64,000 bases of DNA. It comes from Pseudomonas sp. Irchel 3E13. Its GTDB lineage: Bacteria > Pseudomonadota > Gammaproteobacteria > Pseudomonadales > Pseudomonadaceae. The notes below the pieces were generated by a model that made no database searches, was not told where the DNA came from, and saw nothing but the letters and a program-made list of their open reading frames with translations. The stretch covers positions 372,001 through 436,000 of the forward strand of contig NZ_FYDX01000001.1 in the NCBI RefSeq assembly GCF_900187455.1, written 5' to 3'. Below, piece after piece: positions 7,430 through 16,280 of this stretch. Numbering within the stretch: the stretch's first letter is position 1; the number at the start of each line of letters is the position of its first letter. A program made the translations under genes and the position numbers.

Positions 7430-8071
7430 TTACGCCCCCTGCCGCCGCAACGTCAGAATCGCCGCACCAAAGCCAATAAACGTAGTGCCCACCACCCGGC
7501 TAACCCAACGCGACAGCGAGGGCCGGGTCAGCACACCCTTGGCCCGCGAGGCGAGCGCGGCGTACAGGCTCAACGACGTCACCGACAACGTCATGAAGAT
7601 GCCCGTCAGGATAAAGAACTGCGGCAGCAGCGCCGCGCTCTGGTCGATGAATTGCGGAAACAGCGCAGTGAAGAACATCGTCGCCTTGGGGTTGGTGACC
7701 GCGGTCAAAAAAGCCGATTTGTACAGTTTGAGGCGTGTGGGGCGGACCTTTTCCGCGCCCTCCTCGATGCCTTCCGCAAGCATCGGGCGCTTGTTCAGCA
7801 GTTGCTTGGCGCCCAGGTAGAACAGGTAGCCGGCACCGAGGATTTTCACGGCGTTGAACAGCCATTCCGAACTGAGCAGCAGCGCGCCCAAGCCGAGCAT
7901 CGCCGCCGCCGACAGGCAGAACAGGCCGCTCGCATTGCCGAGGGACGACCACACGGCGCTGCGCTGGCCGTGGGCCAGGCTGTTGTTGATGGCCATCAAG
8001 GTCGCCGGCCCGGGGCTGGCGATGGCGATCGCGGCGACCAGGGTGAAAGCGAGTATCGAGTGAAGATCCAT
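7430..8071 (-). CDS. LysE/RhtB family amino-acid exporter
   Basis: A 213-residue inner-membrane protein with about six hydrophobic helices. The N-terminal block LVAAIAIASPGPATLMAINN is the family hallmark (the SPGP motif after helix 1), and TAVTNPKATMFFTALFPQF matches the conserved NPK motif before helix 4. Members export amino acids or related small molecules. The ATG at 8071 (MDLHSILAF) is preferred over one at 8104 because it aligns the first helix with other family members. It is a single gene, convergent with the DUF3077-like gene and divergent from the TonB receptor at 8433. The substrate is unknown. Confidence 0.85.
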   Translation of the reverse strand: MDLHSILAFTLVAAIAIASPGPATLMAINNSLAHGQRSAVWSSLGNASGLFCLSAAAMLGLGALLLSSEWLFNAVKILGAGYLFYLGAKQLLNKRPMLAEGIEEGAEKVRPTRLKLYKSAFLTAVTNPKATMFFTALFPQFIDQSAALLPQFFILTGIFMTLSVTSLSLYAALASRAKGVLTRPSLSRWVSRVVGTTFIGFGAAILTLRRQGA

Positions 8072-8180
8072 TTTTCCGGCTCGTGAACGGTTGAAAGGCT
8101 GCATGTTACCGAATGCTTCGGGCTAACAGGGCACGAAACGCGCAGGAAGACGCGAGCATCGACAGTGCCATTACGGCAAT

Positions 8181-8206
8181 ATCGTTATGCATTTTGATAT
8201 ACAGCG
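8181..8206. promoter_or_regulatory. Candidate operator, first copy (AT-rich)
   Basis: This 26-bp AT-rich element (ATCGTTATGCATTTTG...) matches the reverse complement of 8333-8358 at 20 of 26 positions. It stands out from the GC-rich surroundings in the 361-bp gap between the exporter at 8071 and the TonB receptor at 8433. The rest of that gap shows no gene. Confidence 0.45.
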
Positions 8207-8332
8207 TTGTCAGCAGGCAGCCGGCAACGCTAGTATTCGCCCCGGCCTGGTTGTCCTCCGGGTCAGATATCCGTTCGGTCGTCAGGATTCGAGCTCTCCG
8301 GGGAGGGAGGTTTCGGGTCTTTTTACGGGTGT

Positions 8333-8358
8333 CGTTGTATACAAGAATATATAACGAT
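8333..8358. promoter_or_regulatory. Candidate operator, second copy with internal dyad
   Basis: CGTTGTATA (8333-8341) and TATATAACG (8348-8356) are inverted repeats with one mismatch and a 6-nt spacer. The 26-bp unit is also an inverted copy of 8181-8206. Its position 75-100 bp before the receptor gene suits a metal-responsive repressor site. It does not match a Fur box well and I cannot name the regulator. Confidence 0.5.
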
Positions 8359-8432
8359 GAGGCTGGGTCGCGGTTTTGTGGCGCTCTTTGGCGCGTGAAA
8401 CAACACGCCAGCCTCCATAACATGGAGCAGTC

Positions 8433-10478
8433 ATGAAGTCGTTCACCCCTCGCGCCCTGGTCGTGGCCATTGCCGCCATCAACGCTCAGTACGTTATCGC
8501 CGCCGAAACCAGCAAGCCCTTCAGCCTCGGTGAAATCCAGATTTCCGCCCCGCAGGACGAGAAACTCGCCACCGGCAGCACCGTGGTCGAGTTGCAGGAT
8601 ATGCGCCTGCACGACCGCGAAACCGTGGACCGCGCCCTGGCCCTCGCCCCCGGCGTGAACCAGAGCTACATCGGCGGCCGCGCCGAGCAGGTGGTGTACG
8701 TGCGCGGTTTCGACCGCCTGCAGGTGCCGGTGTTTATCGACGGCATCCCGACCTACGTGCCGTATGACGGCAACATCGACCTGGGCCGTTTCACCACCTA
8801 CGACCTGTCGCGCATCGAGGTGGCGAAGGGCTTCGCGTCGCTGCTGTACGGGCCGAACACCCTAGGCGGGGCGATCAACCTGGTGACCCGGCGTCCTACC
8901 GAGGCCTTCGAAGGTGAAGTCGGTGGCGGCCTGGAGTTGACCGACCACGGCAACGTCAACGCCTACCGCAGCTATGCCAACGTCGGCTCCAACCAGGGCA
9001 ACTGGTGGATGCAAGGCGGCGTTTCCTACGTCGATTACGACTACACCCTGCTGCCGGACGACTTCGAGCCGACCAACAACCAGCAAGGTAACGGTCGCCG
9101 CGAGAACAGCGACAAGCGCGACGGCAAGTTCAGCTTCAAGCTCGGTTTCACGCCCAACGAGACCGATGAATACGTGCTCGGCTACGTCCAGCAGCAAGGC
9201 CGCAAGGGCCAGCCGCCCTACGCCGGCGACCTGCCCGCCACCGGCCAGCGCAAGCGCTGGTGGGAATGGCCGACATGGGACAAGACCAGCCTGTTCCTGG
9301 CCACCAACACCCGTTTCGGCGACCACGGCCTGAAGACCCGCGTCTACCACGACACCTTCAAGAACTCGCTGGAAAGCTTCAACTACAACAACGGCATCCC
9401 CGGCACACTGCAGTCGGGCTTCCCGAGCAAGTACGACGACGAATCCACCGGCTTCTCGGTCGAAGGCGACCTGGCGATCACCGAGGGCAACCGCCTGGGC
9501 GTGGCGTACCACTTCAAGGAAGACGTGCACCGCTCCCGCGACGGCAGCGACCCGCAGACAAACTTCCGCGACCAGACCCAATCCATCGCCCTGGAAGACA
9601 CCCTGCGCCTGAACGACATCTTCAGCGTGGTCGGCGGCGTCTCGTACAACTACCGCAAGAGCCTGGACGCCGAGAACTTCGGCACCAACCCGTCCTCGCC
9701 ACGGGTCAAGACGCTGTACGACGAGCCCACCGGCAGCGACGACGCGGTCAACAGCCAGCTCGGCCTGTTCATGAACACCGGCCCGTTGCTGGACATCGAC
9801 CACAACGGCCAGGTGCGCCTGACCGTGTCGCGCAAGAGCCGCTTCGCCACCATCAAGGACCGCTACTCCACGCGCTTCGGCACGGTCATCGCGAGCCCGG
9901 ACCTGAAGTCCGAACGTGCCACCCATTACGAGTTGGGCTACAGTGGCGCGCTGACATCACAGTGGAGCCTGGATGCAGCGTTGTTCGTGGCCAATATCGA
10001 GGACTCCATCCAGCAGGTCACCGTGCCGGCGCAACTCAATTGCGCGGCGCCGTGCGGGCAATACCAGAACATCGCCAAGGCGCGTAACCAGGGCTTCGAA
10101 CTGGGCCTGAAAGGTGATCTGGGCGACTGGGAGCTGGGCGCCAGCTACACCTTCCTCGACCGCGAAAACCGCAGCAATCCCGAGCTGCACCCGATCGACA
10201 CACCGCGCCACAACCTGTTCGCCTCGGCCACCTGGAACCTCGATGCCCTGCGCCTGACCGGCAGCGCCGAAGCGGCCTCGCGCCGTTACAACGTGTCCGA
10301 TGGCAGCCAGATGTCCGGCGGCTACGCGGTGTACAACTTCAAGTCCGGATACCGCTTCAGCAACGACGTGCTGGTGGAAGCCGGCGTGCGCAACCTGTTC
10401 GACCGCCTCTATGAATACAGCGAGGGATACCCGGAAATTGGCCGTAACTACTTCGTGCAGTTCAATGTTCCGCTGTAA
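8433..10478 (+). CDS. TonB-dependent outer-membrane receptor
   Basis: A 681-residue receptor. It has a signal peptide ending near AQYVIAAE, a plug domain (residues about 40-160: VVYVRGFDRLQVPVFIDGIP and YDLSRIEVAKGFASLLYGPNTLGGAINLVTRRP, the classic plug pattern) and a 22-strand barrel with repeated aromatic-ending strands up to the C-terminus GRNYFVQFNVPL. No N-terminal signalling domain is present, so it is not a FecA-type transducer. GGAG precedes the ATG at 8433. Its 3' end overlaps the next gene by 14 nt, tying it to a periplasmic binding protein and a di-heme oxidoreductase. The ligand is likely a metal complex, but this is inferred from family and neighbours. Confidence 0.9.
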   Translation: MKSFTPRALVVAIAAINAQYVIAAETSKPFSLGEIQISAPQDEKLATGSTVVELQDMRLHDRETVDRALALAPGVNQSYIGGRAEQVVYVRGFDRLQVPVFIDGIPTYVPYDGNIDLGRFTTYDLSRIEVAKGFASLLYGPNTLGGAINLVTRRPTEAFEGEVGGGLELTDHGNVNAYRSYANVGSNQGNWWMQGGVSYVDYDYTLLPDDFEPTNNQQGNGRRENSDKRDGKFSFKLGFTPNETDEYVLGYVQQQGRKGQPPYAGDLPATGQRKRWWEWPTWDKTSLFLATNTRFGDHGLKTRVYHDTFKNSLESFNYNNGIPGTLQSGFPSKYDDESTGFSVEGDLAITEGNRLGVAYHFKEDVHRSRDGSDPQTNFRDQTQSIALEDTLRLNDIFSVVGGVSYNYRKSLDAENFGTNPSSPRVKTLYDEPTGSDDAVNSQLGLFMNTGPLLDIDHNGQVRLTVSRKSRFATIKDRYSTRFGTVIASPDLKSERATHYELGYSGALTSQWSLDAALFVANIEDSIQQVTVPAQLNCAAPCGQYQNIAKARNQGFELGLKGDLGDWELGASYTFLDRENRSNPELHPIDTPRHNLFASATWNLDALRLTGSAEAASRRYNVSDGSQMSGGYAVYNFKSGYRFSNDVLVEAGVRNLFDRLYEYSEGYPEIGRNYFVQFNVPL

Positions 10479-11763
10479 GGCCTGGCTGCTGGCCCTGGCG
10501 CTCGGTTCGACGAGCGCGCTGGCCGCGCCGCAGCCGGTGGTGGTGATGACCAGCTACCCGGAAGAGATGATGACCCGCTTCGAGGAGGCCTTCGAACAGG
10601 CCAACCCCGATTACCGCCTGCAAATCCTCTGGCGCCAGGGCTTCGATGCCCTGCCCTTCCTGCGCCAGCCGGACCAGGGCGGGGTCGATGTCTACTGGGC
10701 GCCGTCGCCGGGCAATTTCGCCCGGCTGGCCAGGGACGACAGTTGGCAGCCGCTGGGTGTCGATCTGCAAGGGCTGCCGGAGCGGATCGGCGGCACCGCC
10801 CTGCGCGACCGCGACGGCCGTTACCAGGCCACGGAACTGGCCGGCTACGGCTTCGCCACCAACCCGAAGGTGCTCGCCGAACTTGGCGTGGCGCCGCCGA
10901 AGGACTGGCCTGACCTGCTCGACGCCCGACTGCGCGGACGCATTGCCCTGCCGGACCCGGCGCGCGTCGGTTTCGCCCCGGTGCTGCTCGACATCGTCCT
11001 GCAAGCCTACGGCTGGGAACGGGGCTGGGCGTTGTGGAGCGAGATTGCCGGGCAGTCGCGGCTGGTCAGTCGCGGCGGCACCCTGGTCAGCGACGAGGTG
11101 GCCAGCGGACGCTCGGCGGTGGGCTTGTCGATCGACTTCTTCGTCGCTTCGGCGGTGAGCAACGGCCAGCCGGTGGACTTCGTCTACCCGGCCCACGGCG
11201 GGCTCAACCCGGCGCACATTGCGATTACCCGCAGTGCGAAGGACGTCGAAGGGGCGCGGGCGTTCGTGCGTTTCGTGTTGTCCGACGCCGGGCAGAAACT
11301 GCTGGCCGACCCGGACATCCGCAAGCTGCCGGTGCGCCCGAGCGTCTACGCCGAACTGCCGGCGGGTTATCACGACCCGTTCGCGGCGGCGCGCGACGGC
11401 GCCTACCAATACGGCGACAAGATGTCTCGCGAGCGCCTGTCGTTGATCACCTCGCTGTTCGCGCAATGGCTCAGCCAACCCCATGAGCGCCTCACGGCCT
11501 TGTGGGCGCGGGTGCATGCCGGCGAAGCGGCGGGCCGCGATCTGAGCGCGGTGCGGGCGTACCTCACGGTGCCACCGATCAGCGCTGAACAGGCCGCCGC
11601 GGCAGACCTGCTCAGCCTGTTCGGACAGCGCCAGGACAGCGGCATGGAGCAACAGCCCGTCAACGATCAGGACGAACTCGGCAAGCGCGAAATCGCCTGG
11701 CAGTTCTACAGCGCCACCCGGCATGCCGAGGCGGCGCGACAGCTCGACGAGATGGGCCTGTAA
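10465..11763 (+). CDS. Periplasmic extracellular solute-binding protein (Fbp-like)
   Basis: A 432-residue protein with a signal peptide (MFRCKAWLLALALGSTSALA). The body resembles type II binding proteins of the iron(III)/thiamine/putrescine-type group: VVVMTSYPEEMMTRFEEAFE is the usual first strand and helix, and SRGGTLVSDEVASGRSAVGL and PAHGGLNPAHIAITRSAKD occur at the hinge region. The C-terminal 90 residues extend past the usual end. The ATG at 10465 overlaps the receptor gene by 14 nt, so translation is coupled. No cognate permease or ATPase lies in the operon, so the protein either shares a distant ABC transporter or acts as a periplasmic chaperone for the receptor's ligand. Confidence 0.8.
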   Translation: MFRCKAWLLALALGSTSALAAPQPVVVMTSYPEEMMTRFEEAFEQANPDYRLQILWRQGFDALPFLRQPDQGGVDVYWAPSPGNFARLARDDSWQPLGVDLQGLPERIGGTALRDRDGRYQATELAGYGFATNPKVLAELGVAPPKDWPDLLDARLRGRIALPDPARVGFAPVLLDIVLQAYGWERGWALWSEIAGQSRLVSRGGTLVSDEVASGRSAVGLSIDFFVASAVSNGQPVDFVYPAHGGLNPAHIAITRSAKDVEGARAFVRFVLSDAGQKLLADPDIRKLPVRPSVYAELPAGYHDPFAAARDGAYQYGDKMSRERLSLITSLFAQWLSQPHERLTALWARVHAGEAAGRDLSAVRAYLTVPPISAEQAAAADLLSLFGQRQDSGMEQQPVNDQDELGKREIAWQFYSATRHAEAARQLDEMGL

Positions 11764-13082
11764 TGCGCGTTTGGTTATTGGCCGTGATCGCGGCGCTGGC
11801 GAGTGTTTCCGCCAGCGCCGAGGTCGACCGCGAGGCGTTCGCCCAGCCGTTGGCGGGGATGGACGACGAGGCGCAACTGGAACGGTTCTTCCGCGGACGC
11901 GGGCTGTTTCGCCAGGCCTGGGTCGTCGCCCCGTCGCGGGATGAGGCGGTGGACGGCCTCGGCCCGCTGTACAACCGCATCACCTGCATTGCCTGCCACC
12001 CGAAAAACGGCCGTGGCCAGGCACCGATCAATGAACATTCGCCGATGCGCACCATGCTGGTCCGCCTGTCGTTGCCGGGCCGCGATGCCCACGGCGGGCC
12101 GCAGCCGCATCCCGCTTACGGCGACCAGCTCAACGAGCTGGGCATTCCCGGCGTGCGCGGCGAAGGCCGGGCGCAGATTCTCTGGCAGGAAAAACAGGTC
12201 ACGCTGTCTGCCGGCGAAACCGTCAACCTGCGTCGGCCGCAACTGAAATTCAGCGAACTGGCCTACGGGCCGCTGGGCGATATCCGTACCTCGGCGCGGG
12301 TCGGCACGCCAGTGTTCGGCCTTGGCCTGCTGGAAACAGTCAGCACCACCACCCTGCAACGCATAGCCGACGAGAGCAAACCGGATGGCGTGCGCGGGCG
12401 GGTCAACAAGGTCTGGAGCGTCGAGCGCCAGCGCCTGGAGGTCGGCCGCTTCGGCCTCAAGGCCAACCAGCCGAGCCTGAACCAGCAGATCGCCAGCGCC
12501 CTGCACGGCGACATGGGCCTGACCTCGTCGCTGTACCCGCAGGAAAACTGCGCCCCGCAGCAAAGTGCGTGCAAGCAGGCCGTCAGTGGCGGGCAGCCGG
12601 AGGTGGACGGGATGCAACTGAGCGAGCTGCATTTCTACCTGTCCCATCTGGCGCCGCCGCCTCGGCGGGAGCGCGATACGCCGGCGGTGAAACGCGGCGA
12701 ACGGCTGTTCGCCGAGGCCGGTTGCACCCTCTGCCATCGGCCGCAACTGACTACCGGGGTGCACCCGGACTACAAGACGTTGTCCGGGCGCAAGATCGAG
12801 CCCTACACCGACCTGCTGTTGCACGACATGGGCGAAGGCCTGGCCGATGGCCGCGACGACTACCTCGCCAGCGGCCGCGAATGGCGCACCCCGCCGTTGT
12901 GGGGCGTGGGCCTGATCGAACAGATCAACCCCGGCGCCGGCTACCTGCACGACGGCCGCGCCCGCAGCCTGACCGAGGCGGTGTTGTGGCACGGCGGCGA
13001 AGCGGCGGTGGCGCGGCAGCGGTTTGCGGCGTTGTCGGCTGAGGATCGGGGGGCGTTGTTGGGGTTTCTGAAGTCGTTGTGA
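11763..13082 (+). CDS. Di-heme oxidoreductase (DUF1111/DHOR family c-type cytochrome)
   Basis: A 439-residue exported cytochrome. A signal peptide ends near SVSASA. Two heme c attachment motifs are visible: CIACH at residues 75-79 and CTLCH at residues 321-325. The overall layout (YNRITCIACHPKNGRG early, LLHDMGEGLADG and TPPLWGVGLI near the C-terminus) is that of the di-heme oxidoreductase family related to MauG and bacterial cytochrome c peroxidases. Such proteins occur in periplasmic iron-uptake operons beside imelysins. The start overlaps the preceding stop by one base (TAATG), so the three genes from 8433 form one coupled operon. A redox role on the imported metal or its ligand is an inference. 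Confidence 0.85.
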   Translation: MRVWLLAVIAALASVSASAEVDREAFAQPLAGMDDEAQLERFFRGRGLFRQAWVVAPSRDEAVDGLGPLYNRITCIACHPKNGRGQAPINEHSPMRTMLVRLSLPGRDAHGGPQPHPAYGDQLNELGIPGVRGEGRAQILWQEKQVTLSAGETVNLRRPQLKFSELAYGPLGDIRTSARVGTPVFGLGLLETVSTTTLQRIADESKPDGVRGRVNKVWSVERQRLEVGRFGLKANQPSLNQQIASALHGDMGLTSSLYPQENCAPQQSACKQAVSGGQPEVDGMQLSELHFYLSHLAPPPRRERDTPAVKRGERLFAEAGCTLCHRPQLTTGVHPDYKTLSGRKIEPYTDLLLHDMGEGLADGRDDYLASGREWRTPPLWGVGLIEQINPGAGYLHDGRARSLTEAVLWHGGEAAVARQRFAALSAEDRGALLGFLKSL

Positions 13083-13095
13083 CGGTACGGGCCTC

Positions 13096-13157
13096 ATCGC
13101 GAGCAAGCTCGCTCCTACAGACAGCGCCCCACCTGTAGGAGCGAGCTTGCTCGCGAT
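13096..13157. repeat. REP-type inverted repeat (perfect 25-bp arms)
   Basis: The arms 13096-13120 and 13133-13157 are exact reverse complements around a 12-nt spacer. The unit contains GCGAGCAAGCTCGCTCC, the common REP core of the P. fluorescens group. It sits between two convergent operons and can also act as a transcription end. A second copy is at 20270-20322. Confidence 0.9.
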
Positions 13158-13169
13158 AAGGCCCACCCT

Positions 13170-14204
13170 TCACATCCGCCGATTCCGCGCCAACAACCAC
13201 AGCAAATACACCCCACCCAGCATCCCCGTGGTCAACCCGATCGGCATGTTCAGCGACAGCGGAAAGCGCTGGCTGAGCATGTCCGCCGCCAGCAACAGCA
13301 CCGCGCCCATCAACGCCCCGGACACCAGCGGCACGCCGGCGCTGGCGGTCAGGCGCCGCGCCAGTTGCGGCGCGGCCAGGGCGACAAAGGCGATCGGCCC
13401 GGCCGCCGCAGTGGCAATCGCAGTCAGCGCCACCGCCGCCAGCATCATCAACAAGCGCGTGCGCTCCACCGCGACCCCAAGCTGGCTGGCGCTGTCGTCG
13501 CCCATTTCCAGCAGGTTCACCCGCCGCGCCTGGTACAGCGCCACCGGCACGATCAGCAACAGGCCCAGCGCGGCGGGCAGCACATGGGACCAGGTGCGGG
13601 TGTTGAGCGAGCCGGCCAGCCACAGTTGCGCGGTCATCACCTGGTCGAGGTTGCCGGTCACCAGCAGGATGGTATTGAGCGCCGAGAGCATGGCGCCGAT
13701 GCCGATACCCACCAGCACCAGCCGATAACCGCCGGTGCTGCGCCCTTTCATCGACAGCAGGAACACCAGCGCCGCCGTCGCCATGCCCGAAGCCACCGCC
13801 GCCACGGAAGTGCCTAGCGGGCCGGCATCGAACAGGATGATCTGGACGATCGCGCCGCTGGCCGCGCCGGTGGTGAAGCCGATGATGTCCGGCGAACCCA
13901 GGGCGTTGCGCGACAGCGACTGGAAGATCGAGCCGGCCATGCCCAGCGACGCGCCGACCAGCACGGCGGTCAGCACCCGTGGCAGGCGCACGCGGGTGAT
14001 CACTCGCTGCAAGGTGGGGTCGTCCGCCGTGCCGAACAGGCCGGCGACCACCTGCGCCGGCGTCAGTTGCAGACTGCCAATGCCCAGCAGCAAGATGCCC
14101 AGCGCCAGCGCGGTTGCCGCCAGCAGCAAACAAACCAGCGCCACCCGCGGGCGCCAGAGAAAGGAACAGCCGCCGAGGCGGAGGACCGAAGCGCTTTTGC
14201 TCAT
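13170..14204 (-). CDS. FecCD-family ABC transporter permease
   Basis: A 344-residue inner-membrane permease of the FecCD/BtuC family, which moves ferric siderophores, heme or cobalamin from a periplasmic binding protein into the cytoplasm. About ten hydrophobic segments are visible, as are the family motifs RLPRVLTAVLVGASLGMAG near residue 70 and AAAGPIAFVALAAPQLARRL near residue 265, the latter being the ATPase-coupling region. Its start codon overlaps the stop of the preceding permease gene by 4 nt (ATGA). It is the last gene of the minus-strand operon 16153-13170, and a REP hairpin follows its 3' end. Confidence 0.9.
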   Translation of the reverse strand: MSKSASVLRLGGCSFLWRPRVALVCLLLAATALALGILLLGIGSLQLTPAQVVAGLFGTADDPTLQRVITRVRLPRVLTAVLVGASLGMAGSIFQSLSRNALGSPDIIGFTTGAASGAIVQIILFDAGPLGTSVAAVASGMATAALVFLLSMKGRSTGGYRLVLVGIGIGAMLSALNTILLVTGNLDQVMTAQLWLAGSLNTRTWSHVLPAALGLLLIVPVALYQARRVNLLEMGDDSASQLGVAVERTRLLMMLAAVALTAIATAAAGPIAFVALAAPQLARRLTASAGVPLVSGALMGAVLLLAADMLSQRFPLSLNMPIGLTTGMLGGVYLLWLLARNRRM

Positions 14205-15250
14205 AACGTGTTCAACCGGTATTTACGCACCACAGCGATAAAGAACGGGCCGCCCAGCAAGGCGGCGATAACCCCGGCGGCGATCTCCGCGTTGCCGCCC
14301 ACTACTCGCCCGAGCACGTCGGCGGTCAATAACAGGACCGCGGCGAATAGCGCCGAGAAAGGCAGCAGCCAGCGGTAATCCGGCCCCACCAGCAGCCGCG
14401 CCAGGTGCGGCGCCACCAGCCCGACGAAGGCGATCGGCCCGGCGCCGGCAGTGGCCGCGCCGGCCAGCAGCATCACCGCCAGGCACGCCAGCAGCCAGGT
14501 GCCGCGGACACTGGCACCCAGTGCCTGGCCAAGGTCATTGCCCAAGGCCAGGACATTGAGGTTGCCAACGATGGCGAAGGTTGCCAGTGCACCCAGCGGC
14601 ACCGCCACCAGCAGCACCGCCACGGCATCAAAACCCGCGCGCTCGATGGAGCCGGAAGCCCAGTGGCGGAACTGGTCGAACACATCCGCCGGGGCGTTGA
14701 GGATGATGACCCCGGTCACTGACGCCAACAGCACCGACAGCCCTGCCCCGGCCAGCACCAGACGCACCGGGTTGGTGGTGGTTTCGTGGGCCTGGCCGAG
14801 CATGAACACCACAGCGCCAGCCAGCCCGGCGCCAAGAAAGGCGAACCAGACATAACTGGCCATGTTCGCCATGCCGAAGGCTGCGGCGGCGCCGATCACT
14901 GCGAGGGCGGCGCCGGCATTGATGCCGAGCAGACCGGGTTCGGCCAGCGGATTGCGCGTCACCGCCTGCATGATCGCCCCGGCCAGCCCCAGCGCCAGCC
15001 CGGCGAGGATCGCCACCAGGGTGCGCGGGATACGCATCTCGCGCACGATCAGGTGCAGGTCGTTATGCCGGTCATAAGCACGCAGGGCTTGCAGCACGTC
15101 AGCGGGCGGCACGGTGCGCGAACCCACCGTCAGGCTCAGCACCACCGCCAGCGCAAGCAACGTCAGGCCAAACACCAGCCCCTGCAAACGTCGACGCCGC
15201 CGACGCTCCATCAGCGTCAGCGGCGCACACGAAGAAAAACCGACGGCCAC
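14201..15250 (-). CDS. FecCD-family ABC transporter permease
   Basis: A 349-residue permease, the partner of the gene at 13170, so the transporter would use a heterodimeric channel as in FepDG and FecCD. It shows the matching motifs RIPRTLVAILAGLALGLAG and TAGAGPIAFVGLVAPHLARL. The start is GTG at 15250, directly abutting the TAA stop of the binding-protein gene. An alternative start further in cannot be excluded, because the first 15 residues are basic and poorly conserved in such proteins. Confidence 0.9.
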   Translation of the reverse strand: MAVGFSSCAPLTLMERRRRRRLQGLVFGLTLLALAVVLSLTVGSRTVPPADVLQALRAYDRHNDLHLIVREMRIPRTLVAILAGLALGLAGAIMQAVTRNPLAEPGLLGINAGAALAVIGAAAAFGMANMASYVWFAFLGAGLAGAVVFMLGQAHETTTNPVRLVLAGAGLSVLLASVTGVIILNAPADVFDQFRHWASGSIERAGFDAVAVLLVAVPLGALATFAIVGNLNVLALGNDLGQALGASVRGTWLLACLAVMLLAGAATAGAGPIAFVGLVAPHLARLLVGPDYRWLLPFSALFAAVLLLTADVLGRVVGGNAEIAAGVIAALLGGPFFIAVVRKYRLNTL

Positions 15251-16153
15251 TTAACGGAAATTCCGCGCCACGGCGTCGATCATTTCCCGTCCTGAGTAGT
15301 AGTCGATACGGAACGAGCTGGGTCCCAGCGGATACACCCGTTTGTTGAGCACCGCCGGCAGGTTGGCCAGCACCGGGTCGGCGAGGAACGCCTGAACATC
15401 GGCGTCGGTGGCGCTGAGCAGGAACACGCTGTCGCCGGTGATCGCCGCCGACAGGTTCTCGCGGGAAATAAAGGCCACGTCGGAGCTGCGCTTGACCTGC
15501 GATTCCAGCGCCGTCGGCAGCCCCGCCACCGTGAAGCCGAGCGCCTCGATCACACGCGCTTGCGGGCTGTTCTCGCGGGCGATGGAATAACTGCCGCCGA
15601 TGTTGTAACCCACCACACTGACACTGCCGGCCGGCACCTTGAGCTGCGCGCCGACGTCGGCGGTGTAGTCGTCGAAGCGCTTGATCGCGGCGGCGGCCTG
15701 GGTTTCCAGTCCGGTCTGGCGACCCAGTTCGGTGGCGATCTGCTGCCAGCTCTGGTTCGAGTAGTTGACCACCAGCGTCTTCACGCCCTGGGCTTCCAGC
15801 TCGGCCTTGTGCTGGATCACGCTGTCGGCGCCGGTGGCGGAAATCACCAGCAGGTCCGGGTCCTGGCCGATCACCGACTCGATGTCGAACACCAGGTTCT
15901 TGTACAGCACCTGCACGCCGCGCTGATCGGCGACGTCAGCCCACTGGGTGAAGAAACCCTTGCCGTCTGACAGCCGACTCGGCGTGGTGGCAGCACTGGC
16001 CACCAGCGGCGCGTCCATGGCCAGCAGAATGCCGGTCACGCTGGGCGTGGTGGAGACGATGCGTTTGGACGGGGTGTACGCGGCCTGGGCGAAACCCGCC
16101 AGCAGGGCCAGGGTGGTAGCGCCAGCGAGGCGCAACAGCGAAGAAGTCGTCAT
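15251..16153 (-). CDS. Periplasmic metallophore-binding protein (FepB/FecB-like)
   Basis: A 300-residue binding protein. It opens with MTTSSLLRLAGATTLALLAG and a cleavage site near GFAQA, then KRIVSTTPSVTGILLAMDAP, the typical first lobe of cluster-A-type siderophore-binding proteins. DIESVIGQDPDLLVISATGA is the conserved 'what is D-P-D-L-V' block, and the second lobe ends with FRIDYYSGREMIDAVARNF. The ATG at 16153 gives a proper signal peptide; starts further upstream would add a non-signal extension that covers the promoter. It is the first gene of the minus-strand operon and is divergent from the ATPase gene at 16281, with GGAAT-type dyads in the 127-bp gap. Confidence 0.85.
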   Translation of the reverse strand: MTTSSLLRLAGATTLALLAGFAQAAYTPSKRIVSTTPSVTGILLAMDAPLVASAATTPSRLSDGKGFFTQWADVADQRGVQVLYKNLVFDIESVIGQDPDLLVISATGADSVIQHKAELEAQGVKTLVVNYSNQSWQQIATELGRQTGLETQAAAAIKRFDDYTADVGAQLKVPAGSVSVVGYNIGGSYSIARENSPQARVIEALGFTVAGLPTALESQVKRSSDVAFISRENLSAAITGDSVFLLSATDADVQAFLADPVLANLPAVLNKRVYPLGPSSFRIDYYSGREMIDAVARNFR

Positions 16154-16174
16154 GGTGAGGTCGATATCGGCAGA

Positions 16175-16237
16175 TGGAATGCGAAGTGATACGATTTGAG
16201 AGCGTTTCGCATTCCATATTGCGGAATAAATTCCGCA
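16175..16237. promoter_or_regulatory. Divergent control region with GGAAT/ATTCC dyads
   Basis: Two dyads are visible. TGGAATGCGAA (16175-16185) and TTCGCATTCCA (16206-16216) are perfect 11-bp inverted repeats 20 nt apart. TGCGGAATAAATTCCGCA (16220-16237) is an 18-bp perfect palindrome with a 2-nt centre. The second motif recurs in weaker form at 18086-18103, before the TonB receptor. The shape suits an IclR-type repressor such as the one encoded at 17116. No Fur-like box is seen here. Confidence 0.55.
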
Positions 16238-16280
16238 CATGCAATACTGCCGCGCCATCATTGCCGAGGAACCCGCCCCC

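Noticed and set aside
8106..8612. Minus-strand open frame before the TonB receptor
   Set aside because: It crosses the receptor start, lacks a ribosome binding site, and contains the AT-rich operator-like repeats.
16175..16237. Cobalamin riboswitch or Fur box before the FecCD-type transporter
   Set aside because: No B12-box-like sequence and no Fur-like hexamer array were seen. The clear signals are GGAAT/ATTCC dyads.
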